A DNA stretch of 12,153 nt from an uncultured Bacilli bacterium (lineage in GTDB: Bacteria; Bacillota_I; Bacilli_A; RF39; UBA660): positions 1 to 12,153 of the forward strand of contig CANQFI010000043.1 in NCBI GenBank assembly GCA_947598455.1. Reading direction: 5' to 3'. Shown in pieces: positions 1 through 7,079 of this stretch. The position numbers and the translations under genes were made by a program. Within the stretch, counting starts at the first letter, position 1; each line of letters opens with the position of its first letter. The notes under the pieces were generated by a model that ran no database searches, had not been told where the DNA came from, and was given only the letters and a program-made list of their open reading frames with translations.

Positions 1-939
1 ATTACTGATTACTCTTACTTTAAGGCCATTTATCATGGTAAATGATGGCTTTACATGACCAACATCAAACTGATAAATAACTTTAAGATCAGGGAGAGCT
101 TTACTAATTAGTTCTTCGTAAGTCATATAAACGTAAGTATTAGGAAAACAAACTTTACCGATTAAGATAGCTTTAGTATTTTGAAACCAACCGGCATTTT
201 TAAATTGCAATAAAGTATTGTAAACGCCTTCACTAGTCATATTAAAAATATCAAAGTACCATATTATGCCTTCATGACCATACTTAGTAATAAATTCTTT
301 TGTTTTATCAAATTTAGTACCAATTAGATCTTTTAAGACTTCAATACAACCACCTATTAGGATACCTTCTTCATTTACATTACCATTAAGATTTAACCAA
401 GTATTAGGTTTAGTAAGTTCATCACTAAAGGATTCTTCTTCAGTATATGGATACTTATATTGTTTTACTAAGTTACCTTTTAGTATTTTAAAATAGTTTA
501 GATAGGATTCATGTAAGGGAGAAATATTAAATCCTGACATATTACATGGAGAATAGATAGTAGCTATATCATAATTAGTTGTTAGGATATATAGTAAACT
601 AGTTGGATCACTACTACCAGCTAACCACTTGGGATGAGACTTTAAAGTATTAAAATCTACTTTATCTAACATGTCGTATAGAAAATCCCCACCACTAGCT
701 ATAGCAACCATATTAACATTATTATCTAGAAATAAACTTTCTAATTCAGAAGCTCTAGTTAGAGAATCACTACTTACTACACCACCAGTTCTTACATTAG
801 GAGTTTCTTTGATATTAAAATTATTTTTTTTAACATTATTAATACTATCTTCATATTTTTCTAATTTATCTAGAATACCAGCACTACAAGCTGTAATACC
901 AATGGTATCATTATCTTTTAAATATTTAGGAATAATCAT
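1..939 (-). CDS. S66-family peptidase (LD-carboxypeptidase/MccF-like), 3' end cut by window
   Basis: This is a cytoplasmic serine peptidase of family S66, whose members trim L,D-tetrapeptides in murein recycling (LdcA) or inactivate microcin C-type compounds (MccF). The frame stays open to base 1 (313 residues visible), so only a short C-terminus is missing. Visible family marks are the N-terminal DTIGITACSAG, then ASGGDFLYDML, the nucleophile elbow GSSDPTSLL (Ser110), GGCIEVLKDLIGT, NAGWF, and the catalytic-His motif DVGHVKP (His295). The position where the family carries its catalytic Glu, in the IIWYFDIFN segment, reads Asp230. A double ATG lies at 942 and 939. I prefer 939 because it sits 7 bases after GAGG of the site GAGGTG, the spacing its neighbours use. 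The PKW and SDPTSLLY segments resemble the MccF-like branch more than classical LdcA. The family call is firm and the substrate is not known. Confidence 0.9.
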   Translation of the reverse strand, partial: MIIPKYLKDNDTIGITACSAGILDKLEKYEDSINNVKKNNFNIKETPNVRTGGVVSSDSLTRASELESLFLDNNVNMVAIASGGDFLYDMLDKVDFNTLKSHPKWLAGSSDPTSLLYILTTNYDIATIYSPCNMSGFNISPLHESYLNYFKILKGNLVKQYKYPYTEEESFSDELTKPNTWLNLNGNVNEEGILIGGCIEVLKDLIGTKFDKTKEFITKYGHEGIIWYFDIFNMTSEGVYNTLLQFKNAGWFQNTKAILIGKVCFPNTYVYMTYEELISKALPDLKVIYQFDVGHVKPSFTMINGLKVRVISN

Positions 940-956
940 CATAACACCTCATAAGT

Positions 957-965
957 ATTATATCA
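957..965 (-). promoter_or_regulatory. Extended -10 promoter for the S66 peptidase gene
   Basis: On the minus strand the sequence reads TGATATAAT, a consensus TATAAT (957-962) with the extended TGn element. No good -35 is present; the T-rich tail of the preceding terminator occupies the spacer. Transcription would begin near 950, giving a very short leader before the ATG at 939. Confidence 0.5.
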
Positions 966-990
966 AAGAAAAAAGAAGAAAACTCTTCTT
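965..990 (-). terminator. Weak intrinsic terminator after the HAD gene
   Basis: A 7-bp perfect stem AAGAAGA/TCTTCTT with a GTTT loop (973-990) begins inside the TAA stop of the HAD gene. It is followed by a T-rich tract, TTTTCTTT. Only two of the seven pairs are G-C, so termination may be partial. Confidence 0.45.
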
Positions 991-1543
991 ATATATACAT
1001 ATTTTGAACTTTTTGATAGACATCTTGCCAAGAACTAACTTTATTTAATTTACTATTACCAGCAAAATTAGTAATAAATTGTAAGGTAGGAATACCTTTT
1101 TTAGAAACAGCCAAACAATGCTTAGTATTATCATCAATAAATAAATCGATATGTTCTTTAAGACATACTTCGGCTTTATTAGAAGCATTAGTTATTAATT
1201 TATCAAAAGGAATATTATTTTCTTTAAAGAAATCTTGACATGTTTTATAAGCATCATTAAAGAATTCATTATTACGAGACGTAACAAAAATTATATTATG
1301 ACCTTCCTTTTTTAATTTTTGCAAAGTATCGACAACATTCTCTTTTAATGGAGCAATACGAGCAATAGTTTCAAAATACTTATGAACAAAATCCATAAAA
1401 TTAGGAAGATTATATAAAGAATTATAAGAAGGTTTATTCTGTAATAATTTATTTAAATCTTTATTATAATATAAAGAAATCATAGGTATTATTGTTTCAT
1501 ATGTATTAGTAATTGTATCATCTATATCGATTGCTATATTCAT
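989..1543 (-). CDS. HAD-superfamily hydrolase, putative 5'-nucleotidase (NT5C/YqfW-like)
   Basis: This is a 184-residue cytoplasmic HAD phosphohydrolase. Motif I is DIDDT at the extreme N-terminus (Asp6 nucleophile, Asp8 acid/base). Motif II is the end of IIFVTSR (Thr88), the likely motif III lysine is Lys123, and motif IV is DLFIDDN (Asp137, Asp138). An all-helical cap-like insert lies between motifs I and II. Length and motif spacing fit the NT5C-like deoxyribonucleotidase group that includes Bacillus YqfW. The expected role is dephosphorylating (deoxy)nucleoside monophosphates, but the substrate cannot be read from sequence. A longer reading frame goes up to 1588. I chose the ATG at 1543 because motif I then starts at residue 6, as is usual, and AAAGGA lies 12 bases upstream. 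The gene has its own consensus promoter and a structured leader of about 118 bases. Confidence 0.8.
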   Translation of the reverse strand: MNIAIDIDDTITNTYETIIPMISLYYNKDLNKLLQNKPSYNSLYNLPNFMDFVHKYFETIARIAPLKENVVDTLQKLKKEGHNIIFVTSRNNEFFNDAYKTCQDFFKENNIPFDKLITNASNKAEVCLKEHIDLFIDDNTKHCLAVSKKGIPTLQFITNFAGNSKLNKVSSWQDVYQKVQNMYI

Positions 1544-1588
1544 ACTAACAAACATTCCTTTCTCTTCGTTCAAGGCACACATAGCCAC

Positions 1589-1648
1589 GAAATTTTGAAT
1601 AAAGTTTATTTTATCAATTCTTCTAAAATAATCTTTATTTCTATTTTC
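1589..1648 (-). promoter_or_regulatory. Nested hairpin in the 5' leader of the HAD gene
   Basis: The leader RNA can form one long hairpin of stacked helices: outer GAAA/TTTC, middle AATAAAG/CTTTATT, inner TATTTTA/TAAAATA, closed by a loop of about 10 bases. There is no T-run after it, so it is not a terminator. It matches no riboswitch class I recognise. A/U-only pairing makes chance formation possible. Confidence 0.35.
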
Positions 1649-1667
1649 AGACTATCACCTATTATGA

Positions 1668-1696
1668 ATTATATTTTTAAATAGAAAAAAGTACAA
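1668..1696 (-). promoter_or_regulatory. Sigma-A type promoter for the HAD gene
   Basis: The -35 is TTGTAC (1691-1696), the spacer is exactly 17 bases, and the -10 is a perfect TATAAT (1668-1673). Transcription would start near 1661. The -35 hexamer lies inside the 3' arm of the preceding terminator. Confidence 0.7.
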
Positions 1697-1712
1697 TAGA
1701 TTATTATACTTT
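1685..1712 (-). terminator. Intrinsic terminator after the two-helix membrane protein gene
   Basis: A 10-bp stem with one G-U pair, AAAGTATAAT/ATTGTACTTT, closes a 5-base loop (1688-1712) and runs into a total of six Ts. It starts at the last two codons of the upstream gene, so its stop codon is within the stem. Confidence 0.6.
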
Positions 1713-2045
1713 ATATCTGTTATTTGAATCATCATTATCAGTGTATTCATCTCTTTTAACATATTTAGGAAGAGCAAAACCTTTTTTGGTAAAAAGATTT
1801 AAACTATAGTATATTAAAACTAATAAATCACCAAAAAAGATTAAAAAGAACATAAAATTAAATTTAAATATTCTAATTAAAACAAGCATTATTAAACTAC
1901 TAAAAATAAAACCGACTATACATTTAAATTTAGTTGGCTTCTGATAAATTCTTTTATAAGTTTCTTGTTTACTACTTTCATTAGCTTGCGCATAACCCTC
2001 TAAAAATTTATCAATAATATTCTTATCTTTATCATCTTTATGCAT
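1704..2045 (-). CDS. Small two-helix membrane protein, unknown function
   Basis: I do not recognise this 113-residue protein. It has a charged cytoplasmic-looking N-terminus (about 40 residues, Lys/Asp-rich), two adjacent hydrophobic helices at about 41-60 and 62-85 joined by a very short turn, and a charged tail ending in Asp/Asn-rich sequence. This predicts a membrane hairpin with both ends inside. The reading frame extends to 2057 with two GTG codons, but these are part of the ribosome binding site GTGGTGAT. The ATG at 2045 has the expected spacing. It lies 51 bases behind the four-helix protein gene, yet a reasonable promoter sits in that gap, so it may be transcribed alone or as the tail of that run. 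Confidence 0.6.
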   Translation of the reverse strand: MHKDDKDKNIIDKFLEGYAQANESSKQETYKRIYQKPTKFKCIVGFIFSSLIMLVLIRIFKFNFMFFLIFFGDLLVLIYYSLNLFTKKGFALPKYVKRDEYTDNDDSNNRYKV

Positions 2046-2063
2046 AAGAATCACCACATATTT

Positions 2064-2092
2064 ATAATACTATATATTTATTTAAAAAACAA
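2064..2092 (-). promoter_or_regulatory. Probable promoter for the two-helix membrane protein gene
   Basis: TTGTTT (2087-2092), a 17-base spacer and TATTAT (2064-2069) are correctly placed, giving a leader of roughly 12-15 bases before the ATG at 2045. Each box is one or two bases off consensus in a very AT-rich gap, so confidence is moderate. Confidence 0.4.
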
Positions 2093-2096
2093 ATGA

Positions 2097-2507
2097 CTAT
2101 CTTCTTTTACTATAATATTTTATTAAAATAGTATTTAAAATACTTTGAATAATTATAGTTAAACCAAATAATAAAGCGCCGATTATTTCATCAAATAATA
2201 GACATAAAACCAACATAAAAATCATGATATATGTCATAAAGATAATTGTTAAAACATCAGCTTTGCCTTCAATTATTAAGTTTAAATTATTTTCTTTTAT
2301 TTCATTATCTTTATATAAAATAACAATAGAAATCATAAACATTATAAATCCAACTAAAAATAATAAGGCACCAATTATTTTGAGAATATTAATATTAAAA
2401 TAAACAGAAGCCCCAAATAATAATAAAAGACCGGTTAAGTAAATAATTAAACCAACAACAAAAAAAAGTATAGTTAATGTTTTAATTTTTTTCTTTTTAT
2501 TAGTCAT
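2097..2507 (-). CDS. Four-helix integral membrane protein, unknown function
   Basis: This 136-residue protein is nearly all membrane. After a short Lys-rich N-terminus come helices at about 9-31 and 38-65, a polar loop of about 18 residues, and helices at about 84-106 and 109-131, ending in a basic tail. Basic residues at both ends place N- and C-termini in the cytoplasm. No catalytic or binding motif is visible and I cannot assign a family. The ATG at 2507 follows a GGAAGAG-type site and lies 18 bases after the stop of the DUF6273-like gene, so co-transcription is likely. It ends with TAG. Confidence 0.6.
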   Translation of the reverse strand: MTNKKKKIKTLTILFFVVGLIIYLTGLLLLFGASVYFNINILKIIGALLFLVGFIMFMISIVILYKDNEIKENNLNLIIEGKADVLTIIFMTYIMIFMLVLCLLFDEIIGALLFGLTIIIQSILNTILIKYYSKRR

Positions 2508-2525
2508 ACTTCTCTTCCATTCTAA

Positions 2526-3224
2526 TTAACTTAAACTTTTTTTATAAACATTTACTATTGGTCTTACTAATAATGATGTATCATTAACAAGACTTTGTAA
2601 TTTAGATGTTTCATATGTTGATTGAAGGTTATAATATTTCAAATGAAGAATATAATCTTCAGATACAGGATCTTCAATATCATCAACATTTGTATAAGTG
2701 TCAACAAATTCTTTATTTTTAGTATCAATCATTGTAGCAAATGAAGCATTTGGTAAACATAAAAATTCAGGGCATTCATTTATAATGTATTCATCATTTT
2801 CTTCATCATAAGTATATTTAGTTAAATTATTAATATCATCTATATTAAGTAAGCGAACTTTATAGCCATGAATTTCAATAAAGTTATCACTACCTAAATT
2901 ATCAAGATAAGTACTAGTTAAATATTTATTTAATGGACTTATCTCATATACTTCATTAAAAACCTTTTCAATACCTTCATCACCAAGATATAAGATATCA
3001 GCACTTATTAAAGTTACATAATCACTATTTTTATCAGAATCATATAAAACATACCATTCTTGATCTTTAAAAGTTATAGTATCGCCACTTTTATATTCAG
3101 AATAAGTTTCCTTATTAAATATGTTTTTAATAGGGCTATCTTTTTTACCAAAGATATTTATTCCTACTATTATAGCAACTACTATTATAATAAGAATAAT
3201 TATTAGGATAATCTTTTTTTTCAT
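2526..3224 (-). CDS. Membrane-anchored extracytoplasmic protein, DUF6273-like
   Basis: This 232-residue protein has an uncleaved-looking signal anchor at about 4-25 (unbroken Ile/Leu/Val) and a soluble domain outside the membrane. That domain opens with SGDTITFKDQEWYVL, continues through VTLISADIL and GYKVRLLNIDDI, and closes with LLVRPIVNVYK. This order (Trp-x-Val-Leu, 'VTLIS', a final VRP) is typical of DUF6273-like surface proteins common in gut Firmicutes, so I offer that as a fold-level guess without an enzymatic role. Two cysteines, Cys151 and Cys156, could form a disulfide. The frame runs to GTG at 3230, but that GTG is inside the GAGGTGA ribosome site. The ATG at 3224 is the start, 12 bases after the preceding gene. 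Confidence 0.6.
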   Translation of the reverse strand: MKKKIILIIILIIIVVAIIVGINIFGKKDSPIKNIFNKETYSEYKSGDTITFKDQEWYVLYDSDKNSDYVTLISADILYLGDEGIEKVFNEVYEISPLNKYLTSTYLDNLGSDNFIEIHGYKVRLLNIDDINNLTKYTYDEENDEYIINECPEFLCLPNASFATMIDTKNKEFVDTYTNVDDIEDPVSEDYILHLKYYNLQSTYETSKLQSLVNDTSLLVRPIVNVYKKSLS

Positions 3225-3236
3225 AGTCACCTCATA

Positions 3237-4472
3237 TTAATACTCTTTACGTTCAATTATCTCCTTAAAAGTATCATCTATAGTACGCATTTTATTATGA
3301 AGTAAATTAGCTAATTGCTCTAAATCAATATTTTTCATATTAGTTAAAACTATTTTATATTCTTCATTAGAAACTACTAATTTAACAACACTACCAGCAC
3401 TATTAATTGTTCTAACAACTTTTTTGACATCTTTTAAATTTAATTCTTGGGCTTTTTTACCCATTTCTTCATATATTAAAGATGTTCCAGAAATATAGAA
3501 ATAATTAGGAATTACTCTTTTTTGAACTACTTCAGTATGTGGTTTTTCTTCTTCCTTTACTTCTTTGATTACTTCTTTTAGAACTTCTTTTATAACATTT
3601 TTAATATCATCATCTGAAGAATCACTATTAATATTTTTAGAAACTGATTCTCTTACTTTAGCAGTTACTTCATCTAATGATTTCATATTGCTCTCATTAA
3701 TTGGAGAAGTTGTTCCTGTTTTAATTGGGGCTTTAGAAGTTGGTTCGACTTTTTTAACTGGTAATTTATCAGGTGTTACTACAGAACTTGTTAGGTTTTG
3801 AGTAGGAGCTATTGTTGGTTGTATAGTTGCTGTAGAACTACCTTCAATTGACGGAGCAACTGGTGTTTGAATTGGTGTTACAATGGTTTCTCTCCTTAAA
3901 TCTTCTGATGATTGTGAAATAACTGGTTTAATAGTTTGAACAACAGGTTTCTTACTTGTAATAGATATTTCAGGTTCTAATTGTAAATTAGTTTTAGGAA
4001 CTTCAGCTATTTCTTCTTTAGGAGGCCCGGAATTTTTGAAATTTATTTGTTTAGTTTTTGATTTTAAAGGCAAAGACCCTTTTTTATTTTTTCTTAATAG
4101 TTCATATAAACCTATACCACATAAAACTAAACCAATAAAAGGACAGACAAAGATGATTTTACTTGTTTTATATGTTTGAACAGACGTTACACTATTTTCA
4201 TGATAATAAATAATAATTTTATCATTAATATTTATTTCATCTTTATAGCGGAAATTATACTCATAAGTAACACCATTTACTACATAAACAACGGATATGT
4301 TATTTTTACCGGTTCCTTCATTATCTTTGTTTACTTCAATAACACTGGCTTCAGTTTTAACTAAATCATTTTCATTAACAACTATATATATACAAATTAT
4401 CAAAGATAAGACTAGTAATATACCAATTACTAAAAATAACACACTTCTTATGTTAATCTCTCTATCTGACAT
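3237..4472 (-). CDS. Two-helix membrane protein with DUF3592-like outer domain and cytosolic PH-like tail
   Basis: This 411-residue protein is the first gene of its operon. Order of parts: membrane helix at about 10-32; a beta-rich extracytoplasmic segment at about 38-99 with the DUF3592 look (TEASVIEV, then VVNGVTYEYNFRY, then NDKIIIYYHENS); helix at about 104-124; basic KNKKG stop-transfer; a Pro/Thr/Ser-rich linker at about 125-285; an amphipathic Lys/Glu helix at about 288-310; and a compact C-terminal domain at about 323-396 beginning YFYISGTSLIYEEMG, which reads like a small PH-type fold. Positive charges place the linker and tail in the cytoplasm. The function is unknown; the plan suggests a scaffold or sensor. 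The ATG at 4472 follows GAGGTG; an upstream in-frame GTG is part of that site. Confidence 0.6.
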   Translation of the reverse strand: MSDREINIRSVLFLVIGILLVLSLIICIYIVVNENDLVKTEASVIEVNKDNEGTGKNNISVVYVVNGVTYEYNFRYKDEININDKIIIYYHENSVTSVQTYKTSKIIFVCPFIGLVLCGIGLYELLRKNKKGSLPLKSKTKQINFKNSGPPKEEIAEVPKTNLQLEPEISITSKKPVVQTIKPVISQSSEDLRRETIVTPIQTPVAPSIEGSSTATIQPTIAPTQNLTSSVVTPDKLPVKKVEPTSKAPIKTGTTSPINESNMKSLDEVTAKVRESVSKNINSDSSDDDIKNVIKEVLKEVIKEVKEEEKPHTEVVQKRVIPNYFYISGTSLIYEEMGKKAQELNLKDVKKVVRTINSAGSVVKLVVSNEEYKIVLTNMKNIDLEQLANLLHNKMRTIDDTFKEIIERKEY

Positions 4473-4500
4473 AATAAACACCTCTTATTATTCCACTATG

Positions 4501-4509
4501 ATTATAACA
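4501..4509 (-). promoter_or_regulatory. Extended -10 promoter for the membrane-protein operon
   Basis: The minus strand reads TGTTATAAT, a consensus TATAAT (4501-4506) with the TGn extension. The -35 region is only T-rich sequence from the preceding terminator. The start would be near 4494, about 22 bases before the ATG at 4472. Confidence 0.5.
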
Positions 4510-4521
4510 TAAAGAATTTAT

Positions 4522-4550
4522 AAAAAAAAGTAACTTTTATTAGCTACTTT
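4522..4550 (-). terminator. Intrinsic terminator of the aspS operon
   Basis: AAAGTAGC pairs with GTTACTTT (8 bp, one G-U pair) around an 8-base loop and is followed directly by five further Ts, giving a run of eight. It lies 12 bases after the stop of the gene downstream of aspS. Confidence 0.7.
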
Positions 4551-4561
4551 ATTTTATTTAA

Positions 4562-5257
4562 TTAAAATTTATGTACATCTTGTTTCTCTTTATATTTGAG
4601 ATGAGCTTGATAATAAAAATCGTTGTAATAGATGCGCTCATTATCAACATCATAGTATTCATTAAATGAGCTTTCGGCTAAATATTCAGCAAAACTTTTG
4701 GTCATTTTGGTCTCATCAAAAACTCGTACTTTTGTAGGAATTAAGTGATGATCACAATAATAAACATAAGCTTTAATATATTCTTCTTTTGTTGGAAAAG
4801 ATTCATAAACTGGTTCAGGAATATCAACATATTCAGGATTAGGAACCATTTTATAACAGCAACAATAGAAATTTAAAAAGTCTTCTTTAGTCATATAACC
4901 ATCTTTTTGAACATCTTGATAAGTAAACATATCTATTAATGGTTTAAATTGAGAAAACACATCTATTCCAGGCATTGGTTTTATAGGAATTTTTATACCT
5001 ATTCCACCCCATGTTTTACCAAAACATGGATTAGACTTAGCTAATTCATCAAATAATTTTTGATTAGATTCGTCTAAAGCAGAAAAAGTTATCCAAGAAT
5101 TTTCATTATCATAATTATTACACATAAGCGTAAAAATATTTTTACTCCATAATAATTTACAAGCTTCTTGATTTTCAGGAATTATAAATTCTTCAATATC
5201 ACTTGCAACACTAGCCATGTCAACAATACTATATTGGTATGCACGTTCTGATGCCAT
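4562..5257 (-). CDS. Hypothetical protein co-transcribed with aspS
   Basis: This 231-residue protein is soluble, acidic and rich in Tyr and Phe, with no signal peptide or membrane helix. I do not recognise a named family. Its well-ordered composition and motifs such as SIVDMASVASDIEEF, the Trp/Gly stretch FGKTWGGIGIKIPIKP, and FDETKMTK suggest a conserved cytoplasmic family. A segment at 115-126 (DVQKDGYMTKED) resembles an EF-hand loop, but position 3 is Gln and only one copy exists, so calcium binding is weakly supported. Three consecutive cysteines follow at 132-134. The ATG has a near-perfect GGGAGGT site 7 bases away. It starts 19 bases after aspS with no promoter between, so it shares the aspartate T-box control and the terminator that follows. 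Confidence 0.7.
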   Translation of the reverse strand: MASERAYQYSIVDMASVASDIEEFIIPENQEACKLLWSKNIFTLMCNNYDNENSWITFSALDESNQKLFDELAKSNPCFGKTWGGIGIKIPIKPMPGIDVFSQFKPLIDMFTYQDVQKDGYMTKEDFLNFYCCCYKMVPNPEYVDIPEPVYESFPTKEEYIKAYVYYCDHHLIPTKVRVFDETKMTKSFAEYLAESSFNEYYDVDNERIYYNDFYYQAHLKYKEKQDVHKF

Positions 5258-5276
5258 ATTTACCTCCCTATTTTAA

Positions 5277-7016
5277 TTATTTTTCTTTAAGACTAAGGCC
5301 TAATTCATCTAATTGTTCTTTAATAACGTTACTTGGTGCTTCACACATTAGGTCAGTTGCTGAGGCGGTTTTTGGGAAGGCAATAACATCGCGAATGTTT
5401 TCTGTACCAGCTAGTAACATTGTAAGACGGTCTAGGCCTAGAGCGAAGCCACCATGTGGAGGGCAACCATATTTTAGTGCATCAACAAAGAAGCCAAATT
5501 TTTCTTTTATGTCTTCGTCAGTTAATTCTAAAACTTTAAACATTATTTCTTGAACTTTTTCATCATGGATACGGATTGAGCCACCACCTGCTTCATAACC
5601 ATTAATGACAATATCGTAAGCTTTACTATAGCAATGAGCTTTATCAGTTAATAGCTTATCAACATCTTCATCTTTAGGAGCAGTAAATGGATGATGGCAT
5701 GCCATATAACGATTTTCTTCTTCACTCCATTCAAAGCTAGGGAAATCAACAACCCATAATAGTTTATAATCATTTTTATCTATTAAGTCTAAATCACGAG
5801 CTAGTTTGCATCTTAAAGCACCTAAGGAAGTTTTAACGATGTTATATGCCCCACTAATAATTAAAACTAAATCGTTATTTTCAACTTTTAATTGTTCTTT
5901 AATAGCTGTTAATTCTTTTTCACTTAGAACTTTGATGATAGAACCAGTTACTTCATCTTGATATTTTAAATAAGCTAGACCACTTGCTTTATAAGTTTTA
6001 ACATAATCTGTTAGTTTATCTAAATCTTTACGAGAATATTTATCAGCAGCATTTTTAACAACGATAGCATTAATTACACCGCTATCAGCAAGAACATTTT
6101 TAAAGACAGTAAATTCTGTATCTTTGAAGATATCTGTTAAATCTTTAATTTCCATACCGAATCTTAAGTCTGGTTTATCTGAACCATAGTTAGCTATTGC
6201 ATCATCATATTTCATACGCATCAATGGTAATTTAATATCAAGACCTTTTACTTCTTTAAAAATACTAGCTACTAAGTTTTCACCTAACCACATAACATCA
6301 TCTTCATTTACAAAAGACATTTCAACATCAATTTGCGTAAATTCTGGTTGACGATCAGCACGTAAGTCTTCATCTCTAAAACATTTAGCAATTTGGAAAT
6401 ATCTTTCAAAACCAGAAACCATTAATAATTGTTTAAAGATTTGAGGAGATTGTGGTAAAGCATAGAATTTACCTTTATTAACACGACTTGGTACTAAGTA
6501 ATCACGAGCTCCTTCAGGAGTAGATTTACATAGTATGGGAGTTTCAACTTCTAAGAAATCTAAATTATTTAGAAATTTTCTAGTAGCAAAAGTAATATTA
6601 TTTCTTAAGACAAAGTTATTTTTTAAAGATTCTCTTCTTAAGTCTAGATAACGATATTTTAATCTAGTATCTTCTAGAGCATTAGTATCATCTGATATAG
6701 CAAAAGGAATCTCTTTAGAAGTGTTAATAAGTTCTAAATTATCAACATCTACTTCTATATCACCAGTAGCTAGAGTACTATTTTTGCTTTCTCTTTCAAC
6801 TATTTTACCAGTTACTTTTATAACATATTCATTTTTTAAAGTATTAGCTAGGTCATAACATTTATTTTCTGGTCTTACAACTACTTGCATAATACCAGTT
6901 CTATTTCTTAAATCAATAAATATTAAACCACCTAAGTTTCTTACTTTAGAAACCCAACCATTAAGAGTAATTTCTTCACCAACATTTTTTATTGTATAAT
7001 TCTTATATTTTTCCAT
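5277..7016 (-). CDS. aspS: Aspartate--tRNA ligase (AspRS)
   Basis: This is a 579-residue class II synthetase that charges tRNA-Asp with aspartate in the cytoplasm, of normal bacterial length. Order: N-terminal OB-fold anticodon-binding domain (about 1-105, with GWVSKVRNLGGLIFIDLRNR); catalytic core with PEGARDYLVPSR and ALPQSPQ; motif 2 FRDEDLRADRQPEFTQ at about 214-228; the bacterial GAD insert at about 285-415; CHHPFTAP at about 440-447; and motif 3 with GFALGLDRL near 524-531. Leu28 after RN matches E. coli AspRS rather than the His of the Pseudomonas non-discriminating enzyme, a weak hint that it discriminates against tRNA-Asn. A GTG at 7025 is in frame but belongs to the AAAGGTG ribosome site, so the ATG at 7016 is the start. 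Expression is governed by the T-box leader upstream. Confidence 0.98.
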   Translation of the reverse strand: MEKYKNYTIKNVGEEITLNGWVSKVRNLGGLIFIDLRNRTGIMQVVVRPENKCYDLANTLKNEYVIKVTGKIVERESKNSTLATGDIEVDVDNLELINTSKEIPFAISDDTNALEDTRLKYRYLDLRRESLKNNFVLRNNITFATRKFLNNLDFLEVETPILCKSTPEGARDYLVPSRVNKGKFYALPQSPQIFKQLLMVSGFERYFQIAKCFRDEDLRADRQPEFTQIDVEMSFVNEDDVMWLGENLVASIFKEVKGLDIKLPLMRMKYDDAIANYGSDKPDLRFGMEIKDLTDIFKDTEFTVFKNVLADSGVINAIVVKNAADKYSRKDLDKLTDYVKTYKASGLAYLKYQDEVTGSIIKVLSEKELTAIKEQLKVENNDLVLIISGAYNIVKTSLGALRCKLARDLDLIDKNDYKLLWVVDFPSFEWSEEENRYMACHHPFTAPKDEDVDKLLTDKAHCYSKAYDIVINGYEAGGGSIRIHDEKVQEIMFKVLELTDEDIKEKFGFFVDALKYGCPPHGGFALGLDRLTMLLAGTENIRDVIAFPKTASATDLMCEAPSNVIKEQLDELGLSLKEK

Positions 7017-7040
7017 AATATACACCTTTCTTTTGAAATT

Positions 7041-7079
7041 AAAAAACAGTTATTTATCCACAAGGGACGAATAACTGTT
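7041..7079 (-). terminator. T-box regulatory terminator hairpin
   Basis: AACAGTTATT (7070-7079) pairs perfectly with AATAACTGTT (7045-7054), 10 bp, followed by a run of Ts. The loop contains the CGTCCC that otherwise forms the antiterminator with the T-box core, so the two structures exclude each other. Confidence 0.9.

Noticed and set aside
671..1048. Plus-strand open frame of 125 codons
   Set aside because: It lies opposite the S66 and HAD genes, has no ribosome site, and its composition (Leu/Ile/Ser-rich) is the mirror of AT-rich minus-strand coding.
1615..1660. Leader peptide gene upstream of the HAD gene
   Set aside because: The 14-codon frame after AGGTGAT has no ATG, GTG or TTG at a usable distance, only CTG.
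3565..3801. Plus-strand open frame of 78 codons
   Set aside because: It is a mirror of the Thr/Ser/Pro-rich linker of the membrane protein on the other strand, with no start signals.
4176..4512. Two overlapping plus-strand open frames
   Set aside because: They overlap each other and the well-supported minus-strand gene, and lack ribosome sites.
4880..4915. EF-hand calcium site in the gene behind aspS
   Set aside because: There is only one degenerate loop (Gln at position 3) and no second copy; kept only as a remark in the gene entry.
5239..5553. Plus-strand open frame of 104 codons
   Set aside because: It lies antisense to the end of aspS, whose protein is unmistakable.
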